Shown here: piece after piece, positions 24,585 to 34,810 of the stretch | How positions within the stretch are numbered: position 1 is the first letter of the stretch | How the letters are laid out: every line of letters starts with the position of its first letter | Source: an uncultured Prevotella sp. | Lineage (GTDB): Bacteria; Bacteroidota; Bacteroidia; Bacteroidales; Bacteroidaceae | Direction of reading: 5' to 3' | DNA length: 64,000 nucleotides | Assembly: GCA_905234265.1 (NCBI GenBank) | Contig: CAJOHJ010000001.1 | Span: 1-64,000, forward strand | Made by a program: the position numbers and the translations under genes | The notes under the pieces: generated by a model | Databases searched by the model: none | Seen by the model: only the letters and a program-made list of their open reading frames with translations | What the model was told of the DNA's origin: nothing

Positions 24585-26699
24585 ATGGAACAAAAGAACA
24601 ACAGCGCCACGTGGATATGGTATCCTGGCGACTTGGAAATCTGGCTTGGCAATCAGTTCAACAACCGGCGCACGGAGCGTGGCGCAATGTTTCCGCCGTT
24701 CTGGAAACAAGACTCACACTACGTCACCGTCGAGTTCAGCACCGAGGTCTCCGTCAGCGAGCCTGAAACCGTCAGCATCGCCTGCGAGGGACGCTACAAC
24801 CTGATGCTCGACGGCAAGCTGCAGTTCGGAGAGCCGCAGCAGTTCACCGTTCCCAGCGGCAGGCACAAGCTGAACATCAAAGTGTGGAACCAGCTCACTC
24901 CGCCTGCACTATACGTCTGCGGACCGACCATAAAAACCAGTTCTTCGTGGCTCGCAACCTACGAAGACAAGATATGGATCGACGAAAACGGCGTCGCCCA
25001 CGGCTCTGGCATCTATGTGCCGGCGGCATCGTGGTGCTTTGACAGCCCAGACACTCCGCCGTCGACATATCATCTGGAACGCCGGGAACAGCAGCCTGTC
25101 AGTAGCACGCCACAGCCGCAGGGAGGAACTCTCTATGACTTTGGCCGCGAAACTTTCGGCTATCTGAAAGTCGCCGGACTGCAAGGCACATTATATATAT
25201 ATTATGGTGAAAGCCGCGAGGAGGCTCTCGACCGCGAACATTGCGAAACACTCGACGTCATAAGTGAAGGTAAGGCCAGCGGCAGTGCATCTGCCACTCT
25301 TGGCAGCAAGGCTTTTCGCTACGTCTATGTCGTTCCGGCCGACGGCAGCAGCTACGACGCCATTGACATGGACTATGAGTTCTCTCCGCACGACACAGCC
25401 CTCAGCGGCTCATTCAGGTGCAGCGACCAGCTGCTCAACGACATCTGGCAGACTGCTGCCTACACCATGGACCTTACGACGCGCGAGTTTTTCCTTGACG
25501 GAATAAAGCGCGACAGATGGACTTGGTCTGGCGATGCAATACAGTCGTACCTCATGAACTACTATCTGCGCTTCGACACAGAATGCGTGAAGCGCACCAT
25601 TCGCCAGCTGCGCGGCAAAGACCCTGTAACGGCTCACGTGAACACCATCATGGACTACACGTTCTACTGGATGATTTCGGTAGGGCAGTATTACCAGTAT
25701 ACCGGCGACGTCGATTTTCTCCGCGAGATTTATCCGCGTATGCTGTCGCTGTTCAACTACTGCATGAAGCGTGCCGACGGCTTCGACACGAGCTACATGA
25801 TGGAAGGCAAGGACGACGACTGGATATTCGTCGACTGGGTGGACTTCCCGATGCACAAGCGCGGCAAGCTCTGCTTCGAGCAGATACTGCTCTGTAAGGC
25901 TGAGTGGACGCTGCACGAGTGTGCCGCAGTGCTGGCGGCCAATCCGCTGGACAACGCTCCGCAGGGCAGCCTGACAACGGAGCAATACGCTGAGCAGGCA
26001 GACATGTTCGAGTATTTTGCAAAGCACCTGCAGGCGGAAACCATCATAAAGTTCTGGGACAGCGACAGCTGCGCCTTCCTGCATGCCATCGAGGACGGAG
26101 AAATGAACCGCCAGATAACAAAATTCCCCAACATGTTCGCCATACTTTACGACATGCTCGACGCCGATCGCCAGCAGGAAATCATGAAGAGCGTGATGTT
26201 AAACGCCAGCGTGCCTGCCATAACCACTCCCTACATGCGTTTCTACGAGCTTGAAGCACTCTGCATGATGGGACAGCACGAATACGTCCTTGGGGAGATA
26301 AGAGACTACTGGGGAGGAATGCTTCGCGAGGGTGCCACAACGTTCTGGGAGAAATATGTGCCTACGGAGCATGGCGTGCAGCATCTTGCCATGTACGGAC
26401 GGCCTTACGGCAAGTCTCTCTGCCATGCCTGGGGAGCTTCGCCTGTATATCTGCTGGGCAAGTACTTCCTTGGCGTCAGTCCTCTAAAGCCCGGCTACGA
26501 GGAGTTTGAGGTCTGCCCGTCTCTTGGAGGGCTTGAGTGGATAGAAGGTGCCGTTCCCACTCCCCGCGGGCTGATACGCGTGGCTGTGAACGACCGTGAG
26601 GTGCGTGTCACCGCCCCCGACTGCAGCGGATGGATAGTCGTAGGCGGCCGGCGCGTGCCAGCCAGAGCCAACACAGAGACGGTTGTCCCTCTCGCTTAG
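24585..26699 (+). CDS. GH78-type alpha-L-rhamnosidase, probably cytoplasmic
   Basis: The product is 704 residues from ATG 24585; the earlier in-frame ATG at 24543 lies inside the terminator stem. There is no signal peptide. Beta-sandwich domains fill the first ~290 residues (LYDFGRETFGYLKV, FRYVYVVPADG). The (alpha/alpha)6 barrel follows, with the family segment FFLDGIKRDRWTWSGD, where the Asp and Arg-Asp residues belong to the active site. WEKYVPTEHGVQHLAMYG and SLCHAWGASPVYLLGKYFLG are typical late motifs. The enzyme would remove terminal alpha-L-rhamnose from imported oligosaccharides. No transporter is linked. Confidence 0.82.
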   Translation: MEQKNNSATWIWYPGDLEIWLGNQFNNRRTERGAMFPPFWKQDSHYVTVEFSTEVSVSEPETVSIACEGRYNLMLDGKLQFGEPQQFTVPSGRHKLNIKVWNQLTPPALYVCGPTIKTSSSWLATYEDKIWIDENGVAHGSGIYVPAASWCFDSPDTPPSTYHLERREQQPVSSTPQPQGGTLYDFGRETFGYLKVAGLQGTLYIYYGESREEALDREHCETLDVISEGKASGSASATLGSKAFRYVYVVPADGSSYDAIDMDYEFSPHDTALSGSFRCSDQLLNDIWQTAAYTMDLTTREFFLDGIKRDRWTWSGDAIQSYLMNYYLRFDTECVKRTIRQLRGKDPVTAHVNTIMDYTFYWMISVGQYYQYTGDVDFLREIYPRMLSLFNYCMKRADGFDTSYMMEGKDDDWIFVDWVDFPMHKRGKLCFEQILLCKAEWTLHECAAVLAANPLDNAPQGSLTTEQYAEQADMFEYFAKHLQAETIIKFWDSDSCAFLHAIEDGEMNRQITKFPNMFAILYDMLDADRQQEIMKSVMLNASVPAITTPYMRFYELEALCMMGQHEYVLGEIRDYWGGMLREGATTFWEKYVPTEHGVQHLAMYGRPYGKSLCHAWGASPVYLLGKYFLGVSPLKPGYEEFEVCPSLGGLEWIEGAVPTPRGLIRVAVNDREVRVTAPDCSGWIVVGGRRVPARANTETVVPLA

Positions 26700-26728
26700 G
26701 CCCTCGTCCCTCTCGTTTAGACGGTCGT
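26700..26728. repeat. short CCCTCGT/CCCTCTCG repeat after the GH78 gene
   Basis: CCCTCGTCCCTCTCGTTTAG is a two-unit relic of a heptamer-type repeat, like those found elsewhere in the window. Confidence 0.4.
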
Positions 26729-26784
26729 GAAATTATAATTATGTAATAATTATTAAAAATTTCGGCAGTAACAAAATATGTTGC

Positions 26785-26792
26785 TATCTTTG
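26785..26792 (+). promoter_or_regulatory. mutA -7 box
   Basis: TATCTTTG fits TAnnTTTG and lies 55 bp before the mutA ATG. No cobalamin riboswitch is visible in this short leader. Confidence 0.55.
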
Positions 26793-26847
26793 CGTATCGG
26801 TTAGACCTAAAACACTTATATAAATAATACAAAACACATTTTCATTT

Positions 26848-28734
26848 ATGGCAAACAAAGAAAAGCTCTTTACCGAGTTTGCTGCGCCGACCACCCAGGA
26901 ATGGCTCGACAAGATAGAAGTCGACCTGAAGGGTGCCGACTTCCAGAAGCGTCTGGTATGGAGAACTAACGAAGGCTTCAACGTGCAGCCTTTTTACCGT
27001 CGCGAGGACTTGAAAGACCTCAAGACGCCTGATGCACTGCCCGGCGAATTCCCCTATGTCCGCGGCAACAAGAAGGACAATAACGAGTGGTATGTCCGCC
27101 AGAACCTGGCTGTCAGCGACCCCAAGGCAGCCAATGCCAAAGCCCTCGACATACTGAACAAAGGCATCGACTCGCTGGGTTTCCGCATTCCAAAGAACCT
27201 CGTAACTGCCGAAGCCATCGACACACTGCTCGACGGCATCTACTGCGAGATTGTCGACCTTAACTTCCGCACTTGTCCGTGTCATGCACTGAAGCTGGCA
27301 GAAATCGTAGACGCCTATTTTACCAAGAAAGGCTTCGACAAGACAAAGCTGTCGTTCACTGTGGGCTTCGACCCCATCGAGAAGATGCTCACGAAGGGCA
27401 AGGACGTTACGCCACGCCTTGCCGACGGTCCGAAGATTGTCGAGCTGTTGAAGAGCTATCCGAAGGCGCATGTGATGACGGTACACACCGAGACGCTGAA
27501 CAATGCCGGCGCCTACATAGTCCAGGAGCTGGGCTATGCACTGGCCTGGGGCAATGAGTACCTGCAGGAGCTGGTCGACGCAGGCGTCGACGCAGAGCTT
27601 GCTGCCCGGCAGATGAAGTTCTACATGGGCGTGTCGGAGAACTACTTCATGGAGATAGCCAAGTTCCGCGCCGCCCGTTTGCTGTGGGCAAATATTGTCA
27701 AGCAATATCTCACGGAGGGCAAAGAGGGGGCGGCGGACGCTGCGTCGTCGTTAGATGCAGCAAAGATGTGCATCAACGCCACCACGTCCACATATAACCA
27801 GACCGTCTTCGACTCCTACGTCAACTTGCTGCGCTCGCAGACAGAGGCCATGTCGGCTGCACTGGGCGGTGTGCATTCCATGGTTGTCACTCCGTTCAAC
27901 GTGTCCTACGAGAAGCCAACCGATTTCTCCGAGCGCATAGCCCGCAACCAGCAGCTGCTCATCAAGGAGGAGAGTCACTTCGACCGCATCGTAGACCCTT
28001 CAGCCGGCTCTTATTATATAGAACATCTTACCGACGCTCTTGCTCAGGAGGCATGGAAGCTGTTCCTGAAGATAGAGGATGAGGGAGGCTTCTTGGAGGC
28101 TGTCAAGAAGGGCATCGTCCAGGACGACATCAACGCCACCAACCAGAAGCGCCACGGCGACGCTGCCAAGCGCAAGGAATTCCTGCTTGGCACCAATCAG
28201 TTCCCCAACTTCACGGAGAAGAGCGATGGCAAGCGGCCTGTGGCGGCTGCATGCTGCTGTGGCGCAACGGCGCACGAGGCCGAAATGCCCTTCAAGAAGC
28301 TGGAGACGACACGTCTTGCCGCCGACTTCGAAGACTTGCGCATCCACACCGAGGAGACTCGCGTGCCGACAGCCTTCATGCTGACCATCGGCAATCTGGC
28401 CATGCGCCAGGCCCGTGCGCAGTTCTCGTGCAACTTCCTTGCCTGCGCCGGCTACAAGGTCATCGACAATCTCGGCTTCAAGACCGTTGAGGAAGGCGTC
28501 GACGCAGCCCTTGAGGCGAAGGCCGACATCGTGGTCATATGTTCCAGCGACGATGAATACGCAGAGTATGCCATTCCGGCATTCAAGTATCTTAATGGCC
28601 GTGCCATGTTTGTCGTTGCCGGCGCTCCAGCCTGCATGGAAGACTTGAAGGCTGCCGGCATCGAGAACTTCGTTCATGTGAAGTGCAATGTGCTTGAGAC
28701 CCTCAAAGAGTATAATCAGAAACTTGGCATCTAA
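26848..28734 (+). CDS. mutA: methylmalonyl-CoA mutase, small (beta) subunit
   Basis: The product is 628 residues. The N-terminal TIM-barrel half has the mutase entry TTQEWLDKIEVDLKGADFQK and later ATTSTYNQTVFDSYVNLLRS and DPSAGSYYIEHLT. The C-terminal flavodoxin-like half lacks the DxHxxG cobalamin-binding motif, as expected for the non-catalytic subunit. With MutB it forms a heterodimer that interconverts succinyl-CoA and methylmalonyl-CoA in the propionate pathway. It is 21 bp before mutB and shares its promoter. No meaB chaperone gene or decarboxylase is adjacent. Confidence 0.95.
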   Translation: MANKEKLFTEFAAPTTQEWLDKIEVDLKGADFQKRLVWRTNEGFNVQPFYRREDLKDLKTPDALPGEFPYVRGNKKDNNEWYVRQNLAVSDPKAANAKALDILNKGIDSLGFRIPKNLVTAEAIDTLLDGIYCEIVDLNFRTCPCHALKLAEIVDAYFTKKGFDKTKLSFTVGFDPIEKMLTKGKDVTPRLADGPKIVELLKSYPKAHVMTVHTETLNNAGAYIVQELGYALAWGNEYLQELVDAGVDAELAARQMKFYMGVSENYFMEIAKFRAARLLWANIVKQYLTEGKEGAADAASSLDAAKMCINATTSTYNQTVFDSYVNLLRSQTEAMSAALGGVHSMVVTPFNVSYEKPTDFSERIARNQQLLIKEESHFDRIVDPSAGSYYIEHLTDALAQEAWKLFLKIEDEGGFLEAVKKGIVQDDINATNQKRHGDAAKRKEFLLGTNQFPNFTEKSDGKRPVAAACCCGATAHEAEMPFKKLETTRLAADFEDLRIHTEETRVPTAFMLTIGNLAMRQARAQFSCNFLACAGYKVIDNLGFKTVEEGVDAALEAKADIVVICSSDDEYAEYAIPAFKYLNGRAMFVVAGAPACMEDLKAAGIENFVHVKCNVLETLKEYNQKLGI

Positions 28735-28755
28735 TGGTTATGGAGGACTTGAATT

Positions 28756-30921
<2,166 letters not shown>

Positions 30922-30937
30922 CCGCAGTGAGATTTTT

Positions 30938-30976
30938 CGTGAGGTGTGGAGCCTGTCTCCGCACTTCACGGATTTT
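30938..30976 (+). terminator. mutAB terminator
   Basis: CGTGAGGTGTGGAG pairs with CTCCGCACTTCACG around a 5-nt loop, followed by GATTTTTC. Confidence 0.85.
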
Positions 30977-30980
30977 TCTA

Positions 30981-31094
30981 TGCGAGTTACAAAATTATCT
31001 CTGCATGTTACGGAATTATCTCCGTAAGATAAAAAATTATCTCTGCATGTTACGAAATTATCTCTGTGAGATAAAAATTTATCTCTGTGAGACA
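30981..31094. repeat. 21-bp-period repeat cluster D
   Basis: In this orientation the words are AATTATCTCTGCATGTTAC and ATTATCTCTGTGAGATAA, alternating with palindromic stretches such as GAATTATCTCCGTAAGATAA. It fills the space between the mutAB terminator and the LytTR regulator start. Confidence 0.85.
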
Positions 31095-31111
31095 GCAAAA
31101 CAATAAGCAAT

Positions 31112-31876
31112 ATGATCAGATGCCTCGCCATTGACGATGAGCCGTTAGCCCTTCAGCAAGTAGCCACCTACATAGGCAAAGTGCCGTTCCTCGAACTGGC
31201 CGGCAAGTGCCAGAGTGCCGTTGAGGCCCGCCAGCTGCTGGAGTCGGACACCGTCGACGCCATCTTCTGCGACATCAACATGCCCGACCTCAACGGCATG
31301 GACTTTGTGAAGTCGCTGCCGTCGCCGCCGATGATTGTCTTCACCACGGCCTATTCCGAGTATGCCGTCGAGGGATTCCGCGTGAATGCCGTCGACTATC
31401 TGCTGAAGCCTTTCGGCATGCAGGACTTCATGCGCGCCGCCAACCGCCTTAGGGAGCGCGCCGGTGCAGCCGCCATTGCCGACGGTGCTGGCCGCCAGAC
31501 TGCTGCCGAAGCCGCGCCGCCGCCGCAGCAGCAGGAGGCCGCCGACAGCGACATTCTCTTCCTGAAGACGGAATACAAAATCGTCAAGGTCAGCATCAGC
31601 GACATCCACTACATTGAGGGCATGAGCGAATACCTCAAGGTGCATCTTCGGAGCAATGCGCGCCCCATCATCACACTGCTGAGCATGAAGAAGATGGAGG
31701 AGACGCTGCCTGCCAGCTTCATGCGCATACACCGCTCGTACATCGTAAACCTGAACGACATACAGGAGGTTACCAAAAACCGCATATTCCTGGACAAAGA
31801 CACCGACCTTCCCATCGGCGACATGTACAAGGAGGCCTTCCAGCGCTTCCTCGACACCAAGTTCCTCGGGAAATAG
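31112..31876 (+). CDS. LytTR-type response regulator
   Basis: The product is 254 residues. The receiver domain (about 1-115) has CLAIDDEPLA, the phosphoacceptor Asp in IFCDINMPDLNG, T in VFTTAYSEYA and K in YLLKPFG. A flexible linker rich in Ala, Pro and Gln (EAAPPPQQQEAA) precedes the LytTR DNA-binding domain (about 150-254), with YIEGMSEYLKVHL and FMRIHRSYIVNLNDI. Regulators of this kind usually pair with a LytS/YehU-like histidine kinase, but none is adjacent. The start follows repeat cluster D by under 20 bp, leaving little room for a standard promoter. It may be co-transcribed with the glycosyltransferase 24 bp downstream. Confidence 0.93.
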   Translation: MIRCLAIDDEPLALQQVATYIGKVPFLELAGKCQSAVEARQLLESDTVDAIFCDINMPDLNGMDFVKSLPSPPMIVFTTAYSEYAVEGFRVNAVDYLLKPFGMQDFMRAANRLRERAGAAAIADGAGRQTAAEAAPPPQQQEAADSDILFLKTEYKIVKVSISDIHYIEGMSEYLKVHLRSNARPIITLLSMKKMEETLPASFMRIHRSYIVNLNDIQEVTKNRIFLDKDTDLPIGDMYKEAFQRFLDTKFLGK

Positions 31877-31900
31877 ACTACAGCAATCAACCATATCACC

Positions 31901-33043
31901 ATGCAACAAGACATCATAGCCTTCGACGCCAAGCGCATAGTACGCAACGGAACTGGTCTGGGCAGCTATGGACGGACGCTGGTCAACGACCTTGCCGCCC
32001 TCGGCCGCTACAGGCTTCTGCTCTACGCTCCTGATGCCGGGCGCGACGAACTGCGCTGCCAGGTGCCTGAGAGCCAGACTGTCAGCTACCGCTATCCGTC
32101 GGGCTTGGGGCAGTGGCTGAAATCGTGGTGGCGCACGTGGGGAGTAGTTGCCGATGCCAGGCGCGACGGCGCCAGGCTGTTTCACGGACTGTCCGGAGAG
32201 CTGCCTGTGGGCATTGCGTCAAGCGGAATGCGCTCCGTGGTAACCATCCACGACGTCATCTTCCTGCGGCATCCTGAATTCTACCACTGGGCAGACAGGA
32301 AAATATATGCCTGGAAGTTCCGCCAGACCGTCCGCCAGGCCGACCACATCATTGCCATCAGCGAGTGTACCAAGCGCGACATCATGGAATACGGACACGT
32401 CGGCGAGGACAAGATTTCCGTAATCTATCAGAGCTATGCACCGCGCTTCTCGGCCACCGTCGACGAACAGACACTGTCGGCCGTCAGCAGCCGCTACTCT
32501 CTGCCCGGCCGCTATGTGCTAAGCGTCGGTTCCATAGAGGCCCGCAAGAACATACTGTTGGCTGTGAAGGCCCTGCAGTATCTGCCGCAGGACATCTCGC
32601 TGGTCGTCGTGGGCCGCCATACGGCTTATACCGACACCGTTGTCAGCTATGCCGCCAGCCATGGGCTTTCTTCGCGCCTCTGCATACTGCACGGAGTTCC
32701 CGATGCCGACCTGCCGGCCATCTATGGCGGTGCCGAGAGTTTTGTATATCCTTCCGTCTACGAAGGCTTCGGCATTCCCATCATCGAAGCCATCAGCTGC
32801 GGTCTGCCGGTGGTTGCCTGCACAGGCTCGTGTCTTGAAGAGGCTGGAGGCCCAGATGCACTCTACGTCGGCACCGACGATGCCGTAGGCATGGCGTCAG
32901 CCATCAGCCAGACGCTCCGTGGAGCCAGCGGTCGCGAGGAGCGGATAGCCGCCAGCCGCAGATACATTGAGCGCTTCTGCGGCAGCAGCGTTGCCGAGCA
33001 GGTAGCAAAAGTCTACCGGCGCCTGCTGGACGGCAAGTGTTAG
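31901..33043 (+). CDS. GT4-family glycosyltransferase
   Basis: The product is 380 residues with a GT-B fold. The N-terminal half has NGTGLGSYGRTLVNDLA and VVTIHDVIFLRHPEFYH; the C-terminal half has YVLSVGSIEARKNILLAVKA and SVYEGFGIPIIEAISCGLPV, the E-x7-E region that binds the nucleotide sugar. It would add a sugar to a lipid-linked or surface glycan at the cytoplasmic face. It follows the LytTR regulator and is convergent with a nucleotidyltransferase, so a cell-surface polysaccharide role is likely. Sugar and acceptor are not readable. Confidence 0.88.
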   Translation: MQQDIIAFDAKRIVRNGTGLGSYGRTLVNDLAALGRYRLLLYAPDAGRDELRCQVPESQTVSYRYPSGLGQWLKSWWRTWGVVADARRDGARLFHGLSGELPVGIASSGMRSVVTIHDVIFLRHPEFYHWADRKIYAWKFRQTVRQADHIIAISECTKRDIMEYGHVGEDKISVIYQSYAPRFSATVDEQTLSAVSSRYSLPGRYVLSVGSIEARKNILLAVKALQYLPQDISLVVVGRHTAYTDTVVSYAASHGLSSRLCILHGVPDADLPAIYGGAESFVYPSVYEGFGIPIIEAISCGLPVVACTGSCLEEAGGPDALYVGTDDAVGMASAISQTLRGASGREERIAASRRYIERFCGSSVAEQVAKVYRRLLDGKC

Positions 33044-33059
33044 AAGAATTCTGGAATTC

Positions 33060-33803
33060 TCAGAACAGGCTTTCGGGAATCAGCTCCTTGGCACGCGCAA
33101 AGTCTTCGGGAGTGTCAAGTTCTATGGAGAAAAGGTCGGTAGTGTCTACGACCTTGAAGGAATGTCCCTGCGGAATGAGCCGTTCGAAGGCACGCTCGTA
33201 GAAAACGTCAATAAGCCCCTCCTGCTCAATCATCTTGTCGAGTTCGGCAAAGAGGGCAGTGCTGTAGTCGGCCGACATCTTCTCTATGCCCACGCTCTCG
33301 CCGATGGCATCGGCAATGCTGCACGTCTTGCTGATTTCTGTAATCCGGCCTTCGCCGTCGACGATGACTTTTATCTCTTCCTCGCCAAGCTCATGGCTGT
33401 TCAGGGCCAGTGCAGAGCCAGGCTGAGAGGCAATGCGTGCTACAGCCTGAGGGTCGCAGAGAATGTCGCTGTCCATAAGCAGGAACTCGCGGCCGCGGGT
33501 GTAGTCGCGCGTCATCCACAGTGAATAGATGTTGTTATTGTGTTCGTAGTCGGCGTTGTGCAGAAAGTGGAATGCCGTCCCGGGATACTGCTTCTCCAGA
33601 AAACTGCGTATCATTTCGGCGCGGTAGCCGGTGACTACTACAAATTCGCTGATGCCGGCGGCAGTCATTGCGTCGACGGTGCGCTGCAACAGCGTGCGTC
33701 TGCCGACCGTCAGCAGGCATTTCGGCCGCTCGTCGGTGAGTGGGCGCAGGCGTTTCGCCATGCCTGCGGCTAATAATACTCCTATCATATTGTCCTGTTT
33801 CAA
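33060..33803 (-). CDS. sugar- or choline-phosphate nucleotidyltransferase
   Basis: The product is 247 residues. GVLLAAGMAKRLRPLTDERP is the nucleotide-binding signature of NTP transferases, with KCLLTVG and the metal-binding Asp in LLMDSDILCD. HNADYEHNNNIYSLW resembles LicC-like phosphocholine cytidylyltransferases as well as sugar-1-phosphate transferases, so the substrate is undecided. The start may be the ATG at 33803 or the one at 33788. It is convergent with the GT4 gene and probably makes an activated precursor for a surface glycan. It follows xerD by about 90 bp that hold a heptamer tract. Confidence 0.82.
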   Translation of the reverse strand: MKQDNMIGVLLAAGMAKRLRPLTDERPKCLLTVGRRTLLQRTVDAMTAAGISEFVVVTGYRAEMIRSFLEKQYPGTAFHFLHNADYEHNNNIYSLWMTRDYTRGREFLLMDSDILCDPQAVARIASQPGSALALNSHELGEEEIKVIVDGEGRITEISKTCSIADAIGESVGIEKMSADYSTALFAELDKMIEQEGLIDVFYERAFERLIPQGHSFKVVDTTDLFSIELDTPEDFARAKELIPESLF

Positions 33804-33853
33804 TTAGTGTTCTGCTTATTATATTATATGTATGTCCTTCATCCAAAATCTTG

Positions 33854-33888
33854 CCTCTCACCTCTTACCTCTTACCACTCACCTCCAA
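33854..33888. repeat. intergenic heptanucleotide tract (CCTCTTA-like)x5
   Basis: Five 7-bp units run CCTCTCA, CCTCTTA, CCTCTTA, CCACTCA, CCTCCAA. The tract ends four bases before the xerD stop and belongs to the same group as the tracts at 13.2 and 15.8 kb. Confidence 0.85.
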
Positions 33889-33891
33889 AAA

Positions 33892-34791
33892 CTATTTAAT
33901 ATTCCGCGGATGGTGGTGAATGATTTGCTGGCGCAGCTGCGACATGTCCATGTGGGTGTAAATCTCAGTGGTGCCAATGGTTTCGTGGCCCAGCATCACC
34001 TGTATTGCGCGAAGGTCGGCACCACCTTCCAACAGGGCAGTGGCAAACGAATGGCGCAGGGTGTGCGGAGAGATGGTTTTCTGAATGCCTGCCAGCTCGG
34101 CCTGCTTCTTTATCATTATGAGAATCATGACACGCGTGAGGTGGCTGCCGCGGCGGTTCAGGAAAACGTAGTCTTCCTCGCTGGGCTTGATGGTCATCAG
34201 GTTGCGGTCGATGAACCATTTCTCCAGCTCCCTGATGGCACGCTGCGAGATAGGCACAAGCCGCTCCTTCGAGCCTTTGCCGATGACGCGGATGTAGTTC
34301 TGCTGTAAATAGAGATTGGTAAGCGTCAAGTTTGTAAGCTCCGACACACGCAGGCCGCAGGAGAACAGTGTCTCGATGATGGCACGGTTGCGCTGTCCCT
34401 CCCACTTCGACAAATCTATGGAATTCTCAAGCATGTCTACTTCCTCAGCCGACAATACCTCTGGCAGATGCTCACCCAGCACCGGCGACTCTAACAATTC
34501 CGTGGGGTTGTCGTCGCGGAAACCGTCCATCTGCATGAATTTGTAGAACGAGCGCACACCGCTCAGAATGCGGCACTGCGACGTAGCGCCGATGCCGATG
34601 TCGTGCAGCGAGGCTGCGAAAGTCCGCAAATCGTCTATTTGTGCCTCCAATGGATGCTTGCCTTCTGCCTCCAGATAGTTAAGCAATTTCTGGAGGTCGT
34701 GCAAGTAGGCGTCGAGGGTGTTCGGCGAAAACCCGCGCTGCAACTTCATGTAGCGTTCGTAAGCGCGGACGATGTCGGGCTGCTTGCTCAT
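33892..34791 (-). CDS. xerD: site-specific tyrosine recombinase XerD
   Basis: The product is 299 residues, the standard Xer length. The N-terminal SAM-like core-binding domain starts VRAYERYMKLQRGFSPNTLD. The catalytic set is visible: Arg in SCGLRVSEL, Lys in GKGSKER, HxxR in PHTLRHSFA, His in LGHETIGTT and the nucleophile Tyr in EIYTHMD. It resolves chromosome dimers at dif with XerC. No element genes flank it, so it is the housekeeping recombinase and not an integrase. It is 19 bp downstream of the GH105-GH35 gene. Confidence 0.93.
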   Translation of the reverse strand: MSKQPDIVRAYERYMKLQRGFSPNTLDAYLHDLQKLLNYLEAEGKHPLEAQIDDLRTFAASLHDIGIGATSQCRILSGVRSFYKFMQMDGFRDDNPTELLESPVLGEHLPEVLSAEEVDMLENSIDLSKWEGQRNRAIIETLFSCGLRVSELTNLTLTNLYLQQNYIRVIGKGSKERLVPISQRAIRELEKWFIDRNLMTIKPSEEDYVFLNRRGSHLTRVMILIMIKKQAELAGIQKTISPHTLRHSFATALLEGGADLRAIQVMLGHETIGTTEIYTHMDMSQLRQQIIHHHPRNIK

Positions 34792-34810
34792 GACTTATAA
34801 TTCCAAGCCA

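Noticed and set aside
26700..26847. Cobalamin riboswitch before mutA
   Set aside because: The leader after the -7 box is only about 50 nt and lacks a B12-box-like sequence.
33045..33060. AGAATTC-TG-GAATTCT palindrome as a terminator
   Set aside because: The loop of two bases is too small and no T-tract follows; it may be chance.
33892..34791. xerD as an integrase of a mobile element
   Set aside because: Standard Xer length and motifs, with no element genes, attachment repeats or tRNA nearby.
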